Source: Corynebacterium suranareeae (GTDB taxonomy: Bacteria; Actinomycetota; Actinomycetes; Mycobacteriales; Mycobacteriaceae). Taken from it: DNA of 64,000 nucleotides. The notes under the pieces are model-generated. The model worked only from the letters and a program-made list of their open reading frames with translations, made no database searches and was not told where the DNA came from. Positions 29,386 through 37,221 of this stretch are shown piece by piece. The translations under genes were made by a program, and so were the position numbers. The stretch lies in the NCBI RefSeq assembly GCF_002355155.1, contig NZ_AP017369.1, positions 3,286,001-3,350,000 of the forward strand. The letters are read 5' to 3'. Within the stretch, counting starts at the first letter, position 1. Each line of letters starts with the position of its first letter.

Positions 29386-30057
29386 CTATTCTTGCCACGG
29401 CAGCGGGCTATCAGTCCAGCGCACAACGTCCCATTGGCCAAATTTTTTCCCGTTGGGTTCTAGCACCACAAAGCGGCAGTTGCCCAGGTAGGTGTTGAAG
29501 GCAAAGTTGGGATCAACTCCGGTGGCATGTGTTGCCACAATGCGGATGACAGCACCGTGGCTGACAACTGCGACGTCGCGGTCATCATCCAAATCGTGGC
29601 TGTCCATGATCCGGTCAAGGGTTGGTTGGTAGCGGTTGAGTACGTCCTGATAGGTTTCACCACCAGGAAGACCTGCGGTTGGGTCGCCGTGGAGCCAGCC
29701 GTTAAGAGCGCGGGAGTAGTTCATGTGGGCTTCTTCATCGCCACGCATTTCAAAGTCACCGACATTGATTTCTTGGATGCCTTGAACAACATCAAGGGGA
29801 ATCGCACCGGCGTGCAGGTCACGAGCCTTTTCAAAGGTGGAGGTGGCTAGCACTGCGGTTTGTTGGGCACGAAGCACAATTGAACTGTAGACGTGGGCTA
29901 GGCGTTCACCGGAGTAGGTGGCTAGTTCGTGGCCTACCTCGAGAGCTTGTTTACGGCCTAAGTCGGTGAGTTCCGCTCCCGGTGGGCGGGTGTCTAGGAG
30001 GTGTTTGACGTTGTTGTGGGTTTGCCCGTGTCGTAGCAAAATGATGCGGCCGGCCAT
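29386..30057 (-). CDS. gpmB: Histidine phosphatase (phosphoglycerate-mutase-like)
   Basis: 223 residues of the histidine phosphatase superfamily. The catalytic Leu-Arg-His-Gly-Gln-Thr motif is at the N-terminus, Val-Tyr-Ser-Ser-x-x-x-Arg-Ala-Gln-Gln-Thr-Ala follows, and Val-Ser-His-Gly-Ala-Val-Ile-Arg supplies the second histidine. Whether it is a mutase or a broad phosphatase cannot be told. The mid-protein Glu-Ile-Asn-Val-Gly-Asp-Phe-Glu block favours the phosphatase-type branch. Two bases separate it from pheA upstream, so the genes form an operon. Confidence 0.86.
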   Translation of the reverse strand: MAGRIILLRHGQTHNNVKHLLDTRPPGAELTDLGRKQALEVGHELATYSGERLAHVYSSIVLRAQQTAVLATSTFEKARDLHAGAIPLDVVQGIQEINVGDFEMRGDEEAHMNYSRALNGWLHGDPTAGLPGGETYQDVLNRYQPTLDRIMDSHDLDDDRDVAVVSHGAVIRIVATHATGVDPNFAFNTYLGNCRFVVLEPNGKKFGQWDVVRWTDSPLPWQE

Positions 30058-30059
30058 GG

Positions 30060-31007
30060 CTAGTTAAGTTTCCTTCCTTCGCTTGCTGCGCGAACCCATT
30101 CGTCCGCCTTTTGTAGCTTAGCTAGTTGGTCGGTTTGTGGCGTGCTGTCTTCTGCGCGGTTAGACGGCCAGGATCCAACGAAGACGAGTTCTTCGGCGTG
30201 GAGATACAGTGCGCGGAGTGCTTCGGCGACGGGGATGTCGCGGATGTGGCCTGCGATGTCGAGGTGGAATCGGTAGGTGCCAAATACTTTGCGGGTGGGT
30301 CGCGATTCAATGCGGGTGAGGTCAACGCCACGGTTAGCGAATTCATTAAGCGCACGCACGAGACTGCCCGGCACATTAGGTAGGGAGAAGATAACTGAGG
30401 TTCGATCGTGTCCGGTGGGTTCCGCGACGGCGGTTTGCGCACGCACGGCAACAAATCGGGTGCGGGCACCGCGCACATCGGCGACATCATCTACCAGGCG
30501 TTCAAGGCCAAAAAGTTGGGCGGCACGCGAAGGTGCGGCGGCGGCATCAGCGGTTCCTTCGGCCACCATTTGGGCACCGGCACCATTGGAGCTTGCTGAA
30601 AGGTAGGTGGCTTCTGGAATGTTGGTTGCCATCCAGTTTTTGACTTGTTGGTACCCAACGGGGTGGGTGGCCAGGGTTTTTACGTCGGCAAGCGTTGTTC
30701 CAGGCCGGGCCATGATGGAAAAGGCGATGTCGAGTTCTTCTTCGGCGATGATTTGCACGTTGGAGCCCTGGTCAAGGGCGTCGAAGGTGGGGGTGACGGG
30801 GCCGTCGACGAAGTTTTCGATAGCAACCACCGCAAATTGCGCGACACCGCTGCGCACAGCGTCGACTGCTTCTTGCGGCGATTTCGCTGGTAGCTGCTCA
30901 ATCTCACCGTCGCCGAACACTCCGGCGTCGGCAAATTTGTAGAGGGCTTCTTCGGTGAAGGTTCCGGCTGGCCCCAAATAGGCCACAACAGTTGGTGCGT
31001 CGCTCAT
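30060..31007 (-). CDS. pheA: Prephenate dehydratase
   Basis: 315 residues, monofunctional. The catalytic domain opens with Tyr-Leu-Gly-Pro-Ala-Gly-Thr-Phe-Thr-Glu-Glu-Ala and contains the invariant Thr-Arg-Phe (Arg-Thr-Arg-Phe-Val-Ala-Val). A C-terminal ACT domain follows, with the phenylalanine-binding motif Leu-Thr-Arg-Ile-Glu-Ser-Arg-Pro. It converts prephenate to phenylpyruvate, and the ACT domain makes feedback inhibition by phenylalanine likely. It is divergent from the amidase gene, with only about 39 bases between starts, so the two promoters must overlap. Confidence 0.96.
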   Translation of the reverse strand: MSDAPTVVAYLGPAGTFTEEALYKFADAGVFGDGEIEQLPAKSPQEAVDAVRSGVAQFAVVAIENFVDGPVTPTFDALDQGSNVQIIAEEELDIAFSIMARPGTTLADVKTLATHPVGYQQVKNWMATNIPEATYLSASSNGAGAQMVAEGTADAAAAPSRAAQLFGLERLVDDVADVRGARTRFVAVRAQTAVAEPTGHDRTSVIFSLPNVPGSLVRALNEFANRGVDLTRIESRPTRKVFGTYRFHLDIAGHIRDIPVAEALRALYLHAEELVFVGSWPSNRAEDSTPQTDQLAKLQKADEWVRAASEGRKLN

Positions 31008-31046
31008 GGTTACACAGCTTAACCCGCCGAACTAAGGTGGGTGTCC

Positions 31047-32186
31047 ATGTCCGTTGCTCAATTAGCCAACCGCTTAGCCCAGCTGTCTCCCGCCGAGCAT
31101 GGTTTTGAATGGTTCGACCCTGAAATCACCGCTGGCCATGGCGTTGGCCCGCTGCATGGCATGATCATTCCGGCGAAAGACTTAAACGATGTGGCAGGCA
31201 TGCCCACGGCGTTCGGCAACGTCACCCGGCGCGCGATGGCAACGCAGACGGACCCGTTTATCCAACGCCTCATTAACCGCGGCGCGATCATCGCAGGCAA
31301 AACCCAAACCAGCGAGCTCGGCATGACAGCGTACTGCGAACCCATCGGCATGGAGGCTCCCGACAACCCCATCCTGCCTGGTCATACGCCCGGCGGATCG
31401 TCTGGTGGTGCAGCCGTTGCTGTTGCCAGATCGCTTGTCGACGCCGCCCACGCCTCAGACGGCGGCGGCTCCATCCGGGTTCCGGCCGCCGCATGCGGAC
31501 TGGTCGGGTTTAAACCCGCCCACGATTCCAGCGGCGCAAACCCCTCCACGCAAGGGTTTATTACCCGCGATGTTGCCACCCAGGCGCGGCTGCACGCAGT
31601 TCAACCACGAAACCGGCGCCTGCGCATCGGCGTTCTCACTGAGCCCATCCACGCTAATTCGCTTGTCGACGCCTCCTTCCTGAGCATCCTCGAATCCACC
31701 GCCCACCTACTGGAGAAAGCCGGCCACGAGATAGTGTCCGTGCCCCTCCCCTATGGCGCTTGGGCGTTTGAAGCTTATACAGAAGTGTTCATGATGAAAT
31801 CCGCTGGACTAACCAACCTGGGCAGCCCCATTACAAGATGGTTGAGTGAACAAGGCCGAATGCTTTCCCCCTCTGCACGACAGTCATGTATTGGCGCTTT
31901 TGATTCCGTGGCTGAGACTGTACACGGAGCATGGGACATCGATGTTTTATTGACCCCTACCTTGGCTTTTAGCCCTCCGAAGATCGGCCACTTTTCTTCC
32001 ATGCCACCTGAGGAAGACTTCCGCGCGCAGACGCAATGGACACCATGGGCAACGCTGTTCAACATGACTGGTGACGCAGCAATCAGCATCCCGGTTGATG
32101 GTGTGGGCATTCATCTTGGCGGAGTGCGCGTAGGAAATGAAGACATCCTTGGGTTGGCTGCATTTGTGGAAGGAGCTGTGGCATGA
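31047..32186 (+). CDS. Amidase-signature family hydrolase
   Basis: About 379 residues from ATG 31047, with AAGGTGG at 31034-31040 in front. A GTG two codons upstream is too close to that site. The catalytic Ser-cisSer-Lys triad is visible: Lys in Ile-Pro-Ala-Lys-Asp, and the serines in Gly-Gly-Ser-Ser-Gly-Gly and Asp-Gly-Gly-Gly-Ser-Ile-Arg-Val-Pro-Ala. It is shorter than GatA (about 480-490), and a GatA role is unlikely without gatB/gatC nearby. It hydrolyses an unknown amide. It overlaps the next gene by four bases. Confidence 0.9.
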   Translation: MSVAQLANRLAQLSPAEHGFEWFDPEITAGHGVGPLHGMIIPAKDLNDVAGMPTAFGNVTRRAMATQTDPFIQRLINRGAIIAGKTQTSELGMTAYCEPIGMEAPDNPILPGHTPGGSSGGAAVAVARSLVDAAHASDGGGSIRVPAAACGLVGFKPAHDSSGANPSTQGFITRDVATQARLHAVQPRNRRLRIGVLTEPIHANSLVDASFLSILESTAHLLEKAGHEIVSVPLPYGAWAFEAYTEVFMMKSAGLTNLGSPITRWLSEQGRMLSPSARQSCIGAFDSVAETVHGAWDIDVLLTPTLAFSPPKIGHFSSMPPEEDFRAQTQWTPWATLFNMTGDAAISIPVDGVGIHLGGVRVGNEDILGLAAFVEGAVA

Positions 32187-32914
32187 GTGATTCAGTAATG
32201 TCGCCACGTCGGATCAAGGCGGAAATACTAATCGTTTTAGCCATCACCTTTGGCATGAGCGGTCTGCGATCAATCCTGCGCCTCATCGATGACTTGCTTG
32301 CACCGGTCGCGCTCAACGATCAACAAGTTGCGCTGAATGCCTCGATGGCTAACTCAACGTGGTTGGATCTTGCTCTGCAGCTATGTTCTGCCGGTGTGCT
32401 GTTTTTCTGGGGAGCACTGGCAATCTTCCTGCTTGGTGAGAGATTTCACTGGATCAAACCCAAAGATTGGGCATGGGGTGCAGGCCTTGCAGCGCTCATC
32501 GGCATTCCCGGGCTGATCTTCTACGCGAGTGCTGTTCACCTGGGACTCTCAAAACAGGTCGTGCCCACCACGTTGGAAACCTGGTGGGAAATCCCCGTGC
32601 TGCTCATATGGTCAGCTGCCAATGCCTTTGGTGAAGAAATCGTGGTGGTCATGTGGTTCTTCGCTAGGCTGCGTCAACTGAAATGGAGCGTGCCAGCAGT
32701 CATTGTGGCGTCTTCGGTTTTACGCGGTTCCTATCACCTCTACCAAGGATTGTCCGCTGGTTTCGGCAACATCATCATGGGTGCGGTGTTCGCCTACTTC
32801 TATCACCGCACAGGCAAAGTCTGGCCGCTAGTGATCGCGCACTTCTTGATTGATGCGGTGGCTTTTGTGGGCTATTCCGCCATCGGCGGGAATCTGAGCT
32901 GGTTGGGACTATAG
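32183..32914 (+). CDS. CPBP-family intramembrane protease-like protein
   Basis: 243 residues with about seven hydrophobic segments. The CPBP/Abi motifs are present: Gly-Glu-Glu-Ile-Val-Val-Val-Met-Trp-Phe-Phe-Ala-Arg (the Glu-Glu-x3-Arg-type block), Arg-Gly-Ser-Tyr-His and a final His-Phe-Leu-Ile-Asp. Such proteins cleave membrane-embedded peptides or protect against bacteriocins. In actinobacteria most are uncharacterised. The start overlaps the amidase stop by four bases. Confidence 0.85.
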   Translation: MSDSVMSPRRIKAEILIVLAITFGMSGLRSILRLIDDLLAPVALNDQQVALNASMANSTWLDLALQLCSAGVLFFWGALAIFLLGERFHWIKPKDWAWGAGLAALIGIPGLIFYASAVHLGLSKQVVPTTLETWWEIPVLLIWSAANAFGEEIVVVMWFFARLRQLKWSVPAVIVASSVLRGSYHLYQGLSAGFGNIIMGAVFAYFYHRTGKVWPLVIAHFLIDAVAFVGYSAIGGNLSWLGL

Positions 32915-33462
32915 CTTTCGAGCACATCCAAGTCAGCCGGGGACGGTCTGATGTCTGAGTATCCGAGAGGATAGATCACCGGCACTTAAATAAGACGTGA
33001 TGGCACCAAGCTCTCACACCACCAAATACCGATTAATTAATAGGGTTAATCCCAACGAGCGCAGTTATGTAAAACATTAAGTTCTTTAATAAAATCCCAA
33101 GGTAGCCATCTAGAATTTTCTTAAAAATGGCCGCATGGACATTACTTTCCTGAGAGACAGATGTCCACCCAAGCAGTAAAATCTCGCCCGGCTTTGGCAG
33201 ATTTAAATTGTGTGACCACCCCTAATACACACCCCCACCGATATTAGAACTTCATTATTTTTGCAGGTGAAGTGAGTTGAACATATTTGACTATACTCCG
33301 AAGCAATTTCCAGGTTATTTTAATGTGCAGATACGCAAAGTTTCTAATACGATCCTCATTGTTCACCAAAATTAAAGAATCAATAGGAAAACTCGATCCG
33401 AAGCTTCTTTTTTCGATACGCAGTGCTCCGACCTGACTCCACTCTTCGAATTTAGGAATGCA
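32915..33462. promoter_or_regulatory. Gene-free region upstream of the pilus operon
   Basis: About 550 bases, clearly more A/T-rich than the flanking genes. TATACT (33292-33297) is a good -10 box, but no convincing -35 is at the right distance. A start there would leave about 160 bases of untranslated leader before the pilin gene. I see no gene or terminator hairpin. Confidence 0.45.
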
Positions 33463-35028
33463 ATGAACCCGACCTCCAAGCGGATCTCCGCCGCCGTCCT
33501 CAGCCTCGCTCTCGGATTCACCCTCGCAGGCGCCCCCATGCTCGCCCCAGTTGCTTCTGCCCAGATTTCGATCACTGCTGGCGAAGCGTCCACCGTTACA
33601 CTCGGCAGTAACGTTTCTCTAACGATCAACAAGTACGACGGACTCCCTGTTACAGATCCTGCTGATCTCGCAAATCTGGCACCACTAGATGCAACATTCA
33701 CGATTGAAAAGGTTCTTCTAAACAACAACCTCAACACCCTCGCCGGTTGGCAAGAGCTGTCAGGATACACACCGACTACTGCACCCAAAGACACTGCATT
33801 CACACCAATCTCGGTGACTACAGATGCTACAACTGGTCGAGGCGTAGTTAGAACCACAGATGATGGAACCATCATTGACGGTACTGATGTCGTGGATCCG
33901 ACCTTCGTTGTTGGCGCCTATGTAGTAACAGAAGTTGCTAAGGCCGGATATTCTATTGCACCACCATTCCTGGTCACCCTGCCATTCACAAATTCAACTA
34001 ACAACGACTGGAACTACAACCAGGTCGTTCACCCAAAGAACCAAGCTGATATCACTGTCGAAAAGGGCGTCGAAGACCTTGGCGCAACAATCGGCAGCAC
34101 CCTGAACTACACTATCTCTGCACCACTTCCTGCTGGTAACCTAACCAGTCTCGAAGTGCTCGATGATCTCCCAGACGAACTGGGAACAGCCACCAACATT
34201 GTCGTGTCCACTCGAATTAACAACGGTGCACCACTTGTGGAACTACCTCTCATCGACACCACTCCAGTAACAACTGGTGGCACCGATGCAGTTCCAAATA
34301 ATCTCTCCATTGTTTTCGGAGAACTTGATCGCGCCGAGCTCGAGAGCCGACGCGTTGGCAACCCAGGACTAGAGCTCGTTGTCACATTCAGCGCCGTGAT
34401 CACTTCGCTCCCAACTAATGGAACCATCGTCAACCACGCTGTCATCAACCTTCCTGGCGGTTTGACCTTTAGCACCGATGATCCAAATGATCCAGACGAT
34501 GGCGCACAGACCCACTTGGGTGATCTGATCATCCGCAACGTTAACAACGAAGAACCAGCAGTTCTCATCACAGAAGGTTCCGCAACCTACGAATTGTGGC
34601 GCTGCCAAGCCAACGGCGCTGGTGGTTTCAATGTGATTTCCCAGGTTTCCGCAGCTACTGATCCTGCTGGCCCAGCTGTCGATACCTTCACCACCACCGG
34701 AGGCACCATCACTCTTTATGGTGTTCAGGCAATTGACTGGGTCAATGGCGCTGCCCCAACTGCAGCAATTGGCCAAGATCTCTGTGTTGTTGAGCTGGAG
34801 TCTCCTGACGGATACGAGCTAAACCCAGAGCCAACTCAGGTTGAATATGTGGACCCACCGGTTGGCTACAACATGGAAGCTGATGTTATTCACCTCGCAA
34901 GCGATGATGTCATCACCCTCCCAGCTACCGGTGGCAACGGCACCATGATCCTGATCGGCGCCGGTGTTCTCGTGGCAGCTGCTGGTGGAGCTGCTGCGGT
35001 TCGTGGAAACCGAGCACGCAAGAACTAA
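33463..35028 (+). CDS. Major (backbone) pilin subunit, SpaA/SpaD type
   Basis: 521 residues. A signal peptide (about 1-34, ending Ala-Ser-Ala-Gln) opens the protein. The pilin motif is Trp-Asn-Tyr-Asn-Gln-Val-Val-His-Pro-Lys-Asn with the cross-linking lysine at about 192, close to its position in corynebacterial SpaA. E-box-like segments are Tyr-Val-Val-Thr-Glu (about 153-157) and Leu-Cys-Val-Val-Glu-Leu-Glu-Ser-Pro-Asp-Gly-Tyr. The sorting signal LPATG is at 486-490, followed by a hydrophobic helix and Arg-Ala-Arg-Lys-Asn. The class C sortase encoded next joins LPATG threonine to that lysine to make the fibre. Ig-like CnaB domains with isopeptide bonds are expected. This is the first gene of the five-gene island. 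Confidence 0.93.
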   Translation: MNPTSKRISAAVLSLALGFTLAGAPMLAPVASAQISITAGEASTVTLGSNVSLTINKYDGLPVTDPADLANLAPLDATFTIEKVLLNNNLNTLAGWQELSGYTPTTAPKDTAFTPISVTTDATTGRGVVRTTDDGTIIDGTDVVDPTFVVGAYVVTEVAKAGYSIAPPFLVTLPFTNSTNNDWNYNQVVHPKNQADITVEKGVEDLGATIGSTLNYTISAPLPAGNLTSLEVLDDLPDELGTATNIVVSTRINNGAPLVELPLIDTTPVTTGGTDAVPNNLSIVFGELDRAELESRRVGNPGLELVVTFSAVITSLPTNGTIVNHAVINLPGGLTFSTDDPNDPDDGAQTHLGDLIIRNVNNEEPAVLITEGSATYELWRCQANGAGGFNVISQVSAATDPAGPAVDTFTTTGGTITLYGVQAIDWVNGAAPTAAIGQDLCVVELESPDGYELNPEPTQVEYVDPPVGYNMEADVIHLASDDVITLPATGGNGTMILIGAGVLVAAAGGAAAVRGNRARKN

Positions 35029-35084
35029 CATCCACTCCCTGATCAGATGCAGTTTCTATAAGTAACAGTGTTTGATCAGCCATC

Positions 35085-35109
35085 GCGCGACTAGATTCCC
35101 TGGTCGCGC
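35085..35109 (+). repeat. Hairpin between backbone pilin and sortase genes
   Basis: Arms GCGCGAC (35085-35091) and GTCGCGC (35103-35109) lie in the 111-base gap. No T-run follows, so it is not a full terminator. It could cut or pause the transcript and keep pilin mRNA more abundant than sortase mRNA. Confidence 0.5.
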
Positions 35110-35139
35110 TTCCGGCTTTAAGTGTTGAGAGATTTTTAA

Positions 35140-36015
35140 ATGGGCGCCCACACAATTCCAGCTCCCAAGCCTGCTTCTTCTAGAAAAAGCACGCTTGGTT
35201 ATCAGCTGCGCTTTGTGGTGGCGCCCATTGTTCTTGTTTTGGTTGGCTTGAGCATCATTCTCACACCTGTTGTGTCCACTCAGTTCCACAATTGGCAGCA
35301 GGCGCAAGAAGCGCAAGAGTATTCAGAGCGCATTCAGCGGCAGGAAGCTGAAGTCCTCAACGCGGAGCGCAGCCAAGCTAATGATTGGAACGCAGTCCCA
35401 TCAACCTCAGCCGCAGTTGATCCGTGGTCTGGCCAGGTCGATCACAACACTCCGGAATATCAGCTTTACCTCGAACAACTCAATACTCTTCCAACTATGG
35501 CTAGGGTTCGTGTGCCTGCTGTTGGTATTGATTTGCCTGTGTATCACGGCACTGATGAGCACACCTTGGCTCAAGGTGTCGGCCATTTATTTGGAACTGA
35601 TCTGCCTCTCGGCGGGGTTGGTAACCATGCAGTTTTGACCGGCCACACGGGAATCACAACGGCAACGCTTTTCGACAACCTCATCGATGTCACAGACGGC
35701 GATCTCATTGCCGTCGATGTCCTCGGTGAAACCTTGACTTACCAGGTCAACGACATCACGGTCGTCACTCCCGACCAAGTCGATGCCTTGTCCGCGGATT
35801 CTGACCGCGACCTTCTTACCCTCATCACATGTACTCCTTACGGCATCAATTCGCACCGACTGCTCGTCACCGGTGAGCGCGTTTTTGGAGCCGAACTCCC
35901 CGCCCAAAATTCCGCCATCTTTTCTTCTTGGATGTTGTGGGCGTTGGGCTTAAGTCTCGCAATCATTCTGATCACTTTGCTGTGGATCGTCCGACGCAAG
36001 AAAGGCCCTCAATGA
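35140..36015 (+). CDS. Class C (pilin-polymerising) sortase 1
   Basis: 291 residues. An N-terminal membrane helix (about 24-46) and a C-terminal one (about 263-285) are the two-anchor layout of class C sortases. The active-site lid motif Asp-Pro-Trp is at 94-96. Catalytic residues are His169 (Thr-Gly-His-Thr-Gly), Cys231 (Thr-Leu-Ile-Thr-Cys) and Arg240. It polymerises the pilins encoded on either side. The minor pilin gene begins inside its stop codon (ATGA), so translation is coupled. Confidence 0.94.
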   Translation: MGAHTIPAPKPASSRKSTLGYQLRFVVAPIVLVLVGLSIILTPVVSTQFHNWQQAQEAQEYSERIQRQEAEVLNAERSQANDWNAVPSTSAAVDPWSGQVDHNTPEYQLYLEQLNTLPTMARVRVPAVGIDLPVYHGTDEHTLAQGVGHLFGTDLPLGGVGNHAVLTGHTGITTATLFDNLIDVTDGDLIAVDVLGETLTYQVNDITVVTPDQVDALSADSDRDLLTLITCTPYGINSHRLLVTGERVFGAELPAQNSAIFSSWMLWALGLSLAIILITLLWIVRRKKGPQ

Positions 36016-37190
36016 AACGGGTTTTCCTTCTCTTCCTTGCATTTTTGGTGCTGTTCCCCTCAAATGCGCACGCGCAGAGCCCTCAAACCGGCTCCATCAC
36101 CATCCATAAGGAAGCAAGCAGTTTCGATAGCCCGGGCTTAAGTCTCGCCGGAATCGAATTCCAAATAAACCGCCTCAGCGAGATCGATGTGATGAGCGAA
36201 GCAGGCCGCAAGGCCCTAGAAACGCTCAGCGTTGCTGACGTGCTTAAAGGGCAAACGCTTATCGACGCCCCCCTCTACCAACAAACCACCCTCGAGGGCA
36301 GCATCGGTGTCGCACGATTCACCGACCTCCCCATCGGCGCCTACTTGGTTCAAGAGCTTCCCAGCCGAACTGGCGATGTTTCACGAGCCATCACTTCCCC
36401 ATTTTTTGTGAGCATCCCTTACTTCAGCGTCGACGGCACCTACTACAACGTTGAGGGCAAGCCGAAAATCCAGCCGATCACCCTCACCAAAAGTGCCGAC
36501 GTCAGTTATATAAACGCAGGTGACAAGTTTGATTACACCCTCGATGCCGTCGTCCCGCTTCCCGATACCAACAGCGAGCTCCACCGCTTCGTCATCAAAG
36601 ACACCGTCCCCGACGGACTTGAAGTCAACGATAACCCCCGAGTCACGATGCGCGGCCTTAACTACCAGTCCACACTGCAACAAGGCACTCATTACAGCTT
36701 TACCGTGGACAATAATCGCGACGTCACTTTACGATTCTCCCCCAACGGCCTCACCGAGCTAGCGCGCGCACGCCAACAGCATTTCGATCTCACCGTGCAA
36801 TTCACCTTCGAATCCACCGCCTCCAAAGATCTAGCCGACGGCACCCGCCTCCACAACATCGCCTACTTCTATCCCGACGGCTACCCAGACACCGACGACT
36901 CCCGAAACATCCCCTCCAACGAAGTCATCCTCGCCGTTCGAAAAGACGACAACGGGATCATCGTCCCACCAATCCCGACGGTCCCTACCTTCCCCAGCAC
37001 ACCGGACACCCCTGGCTACGCCCCCGATCCAACAGATCCCACTGGCAGTACCAACGCTGAAAAAGTCCCCGAAAAGCGAAACATCCTGGCCTCCACAGGC
37101 GCGAGCGTTATCGCCATGATCGTCTTCGGCCTAATTCTTGCCACCATCGGTGTCGCACTGATCTGGAAGAGGCAGAGCAATGAACAGTAA
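36012..37190 (+). CDS. Minor pilin (base/accessory subunit, SpaB/SpaE type)
   Basis: 392 residues. A signal peptide (about 1-23, ending Ala-His-Ala-Gln) is followed by SpaA-family domains starting Gly-Ser-Ile-Thr-Ile-His-Lys-Glu. The E-box-like Gly-Ala-Tyr-Leu-Val-Gln-Glu-Leu-Pro appears midway through the N-terminal half. The sorting motif is the non-canonical LASTG (359-363), followed by a membrane helix and Lys-Arg-Gln. Its small size and unusual sorting signal fit a base subunit handed to the cell wall rather than the backbone. It overlaps the sortase gene by four bases. Confidence 0.88.
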   Translation: MKRVFLLFLAFLVLFPSNAHAQSPQTGSITIHKEASSFDSPGLSLAGIEFQINRLSEIDVMSEAGRKALETLSVADVLKGQTLIDAPLYQQTTLEGSIGVARFTDLPIGAYLVQELPSRTGDVSRAITSPFFVSIPYFSVDGTYYNVEGKPKIQPITLTKSADVSYINAGDKFDYTLDAVVPLPDTNSELHRFVIKDTVPDGLEVNDNPRVTMRGLNYQSTLQQGTHYSFTVDNNRDVTLRFSPNGLTELARARQQHFDLTVQFTFESTASKDLADGTRLHNIAYFYPDGYPDTDDSRNIPSNEVILAVRKDDNGIIVPPIPTVPTFPSTPDTPGYAPDPTDPTGSTNAEKVPEKRNILASTGASVIAMIVFGLILATIGVALIWKRQSNEQ

Positions 37191-37221
37191 ACGATTCAAT
37201 TTTCCGTCCAAAGAGGTCAAA

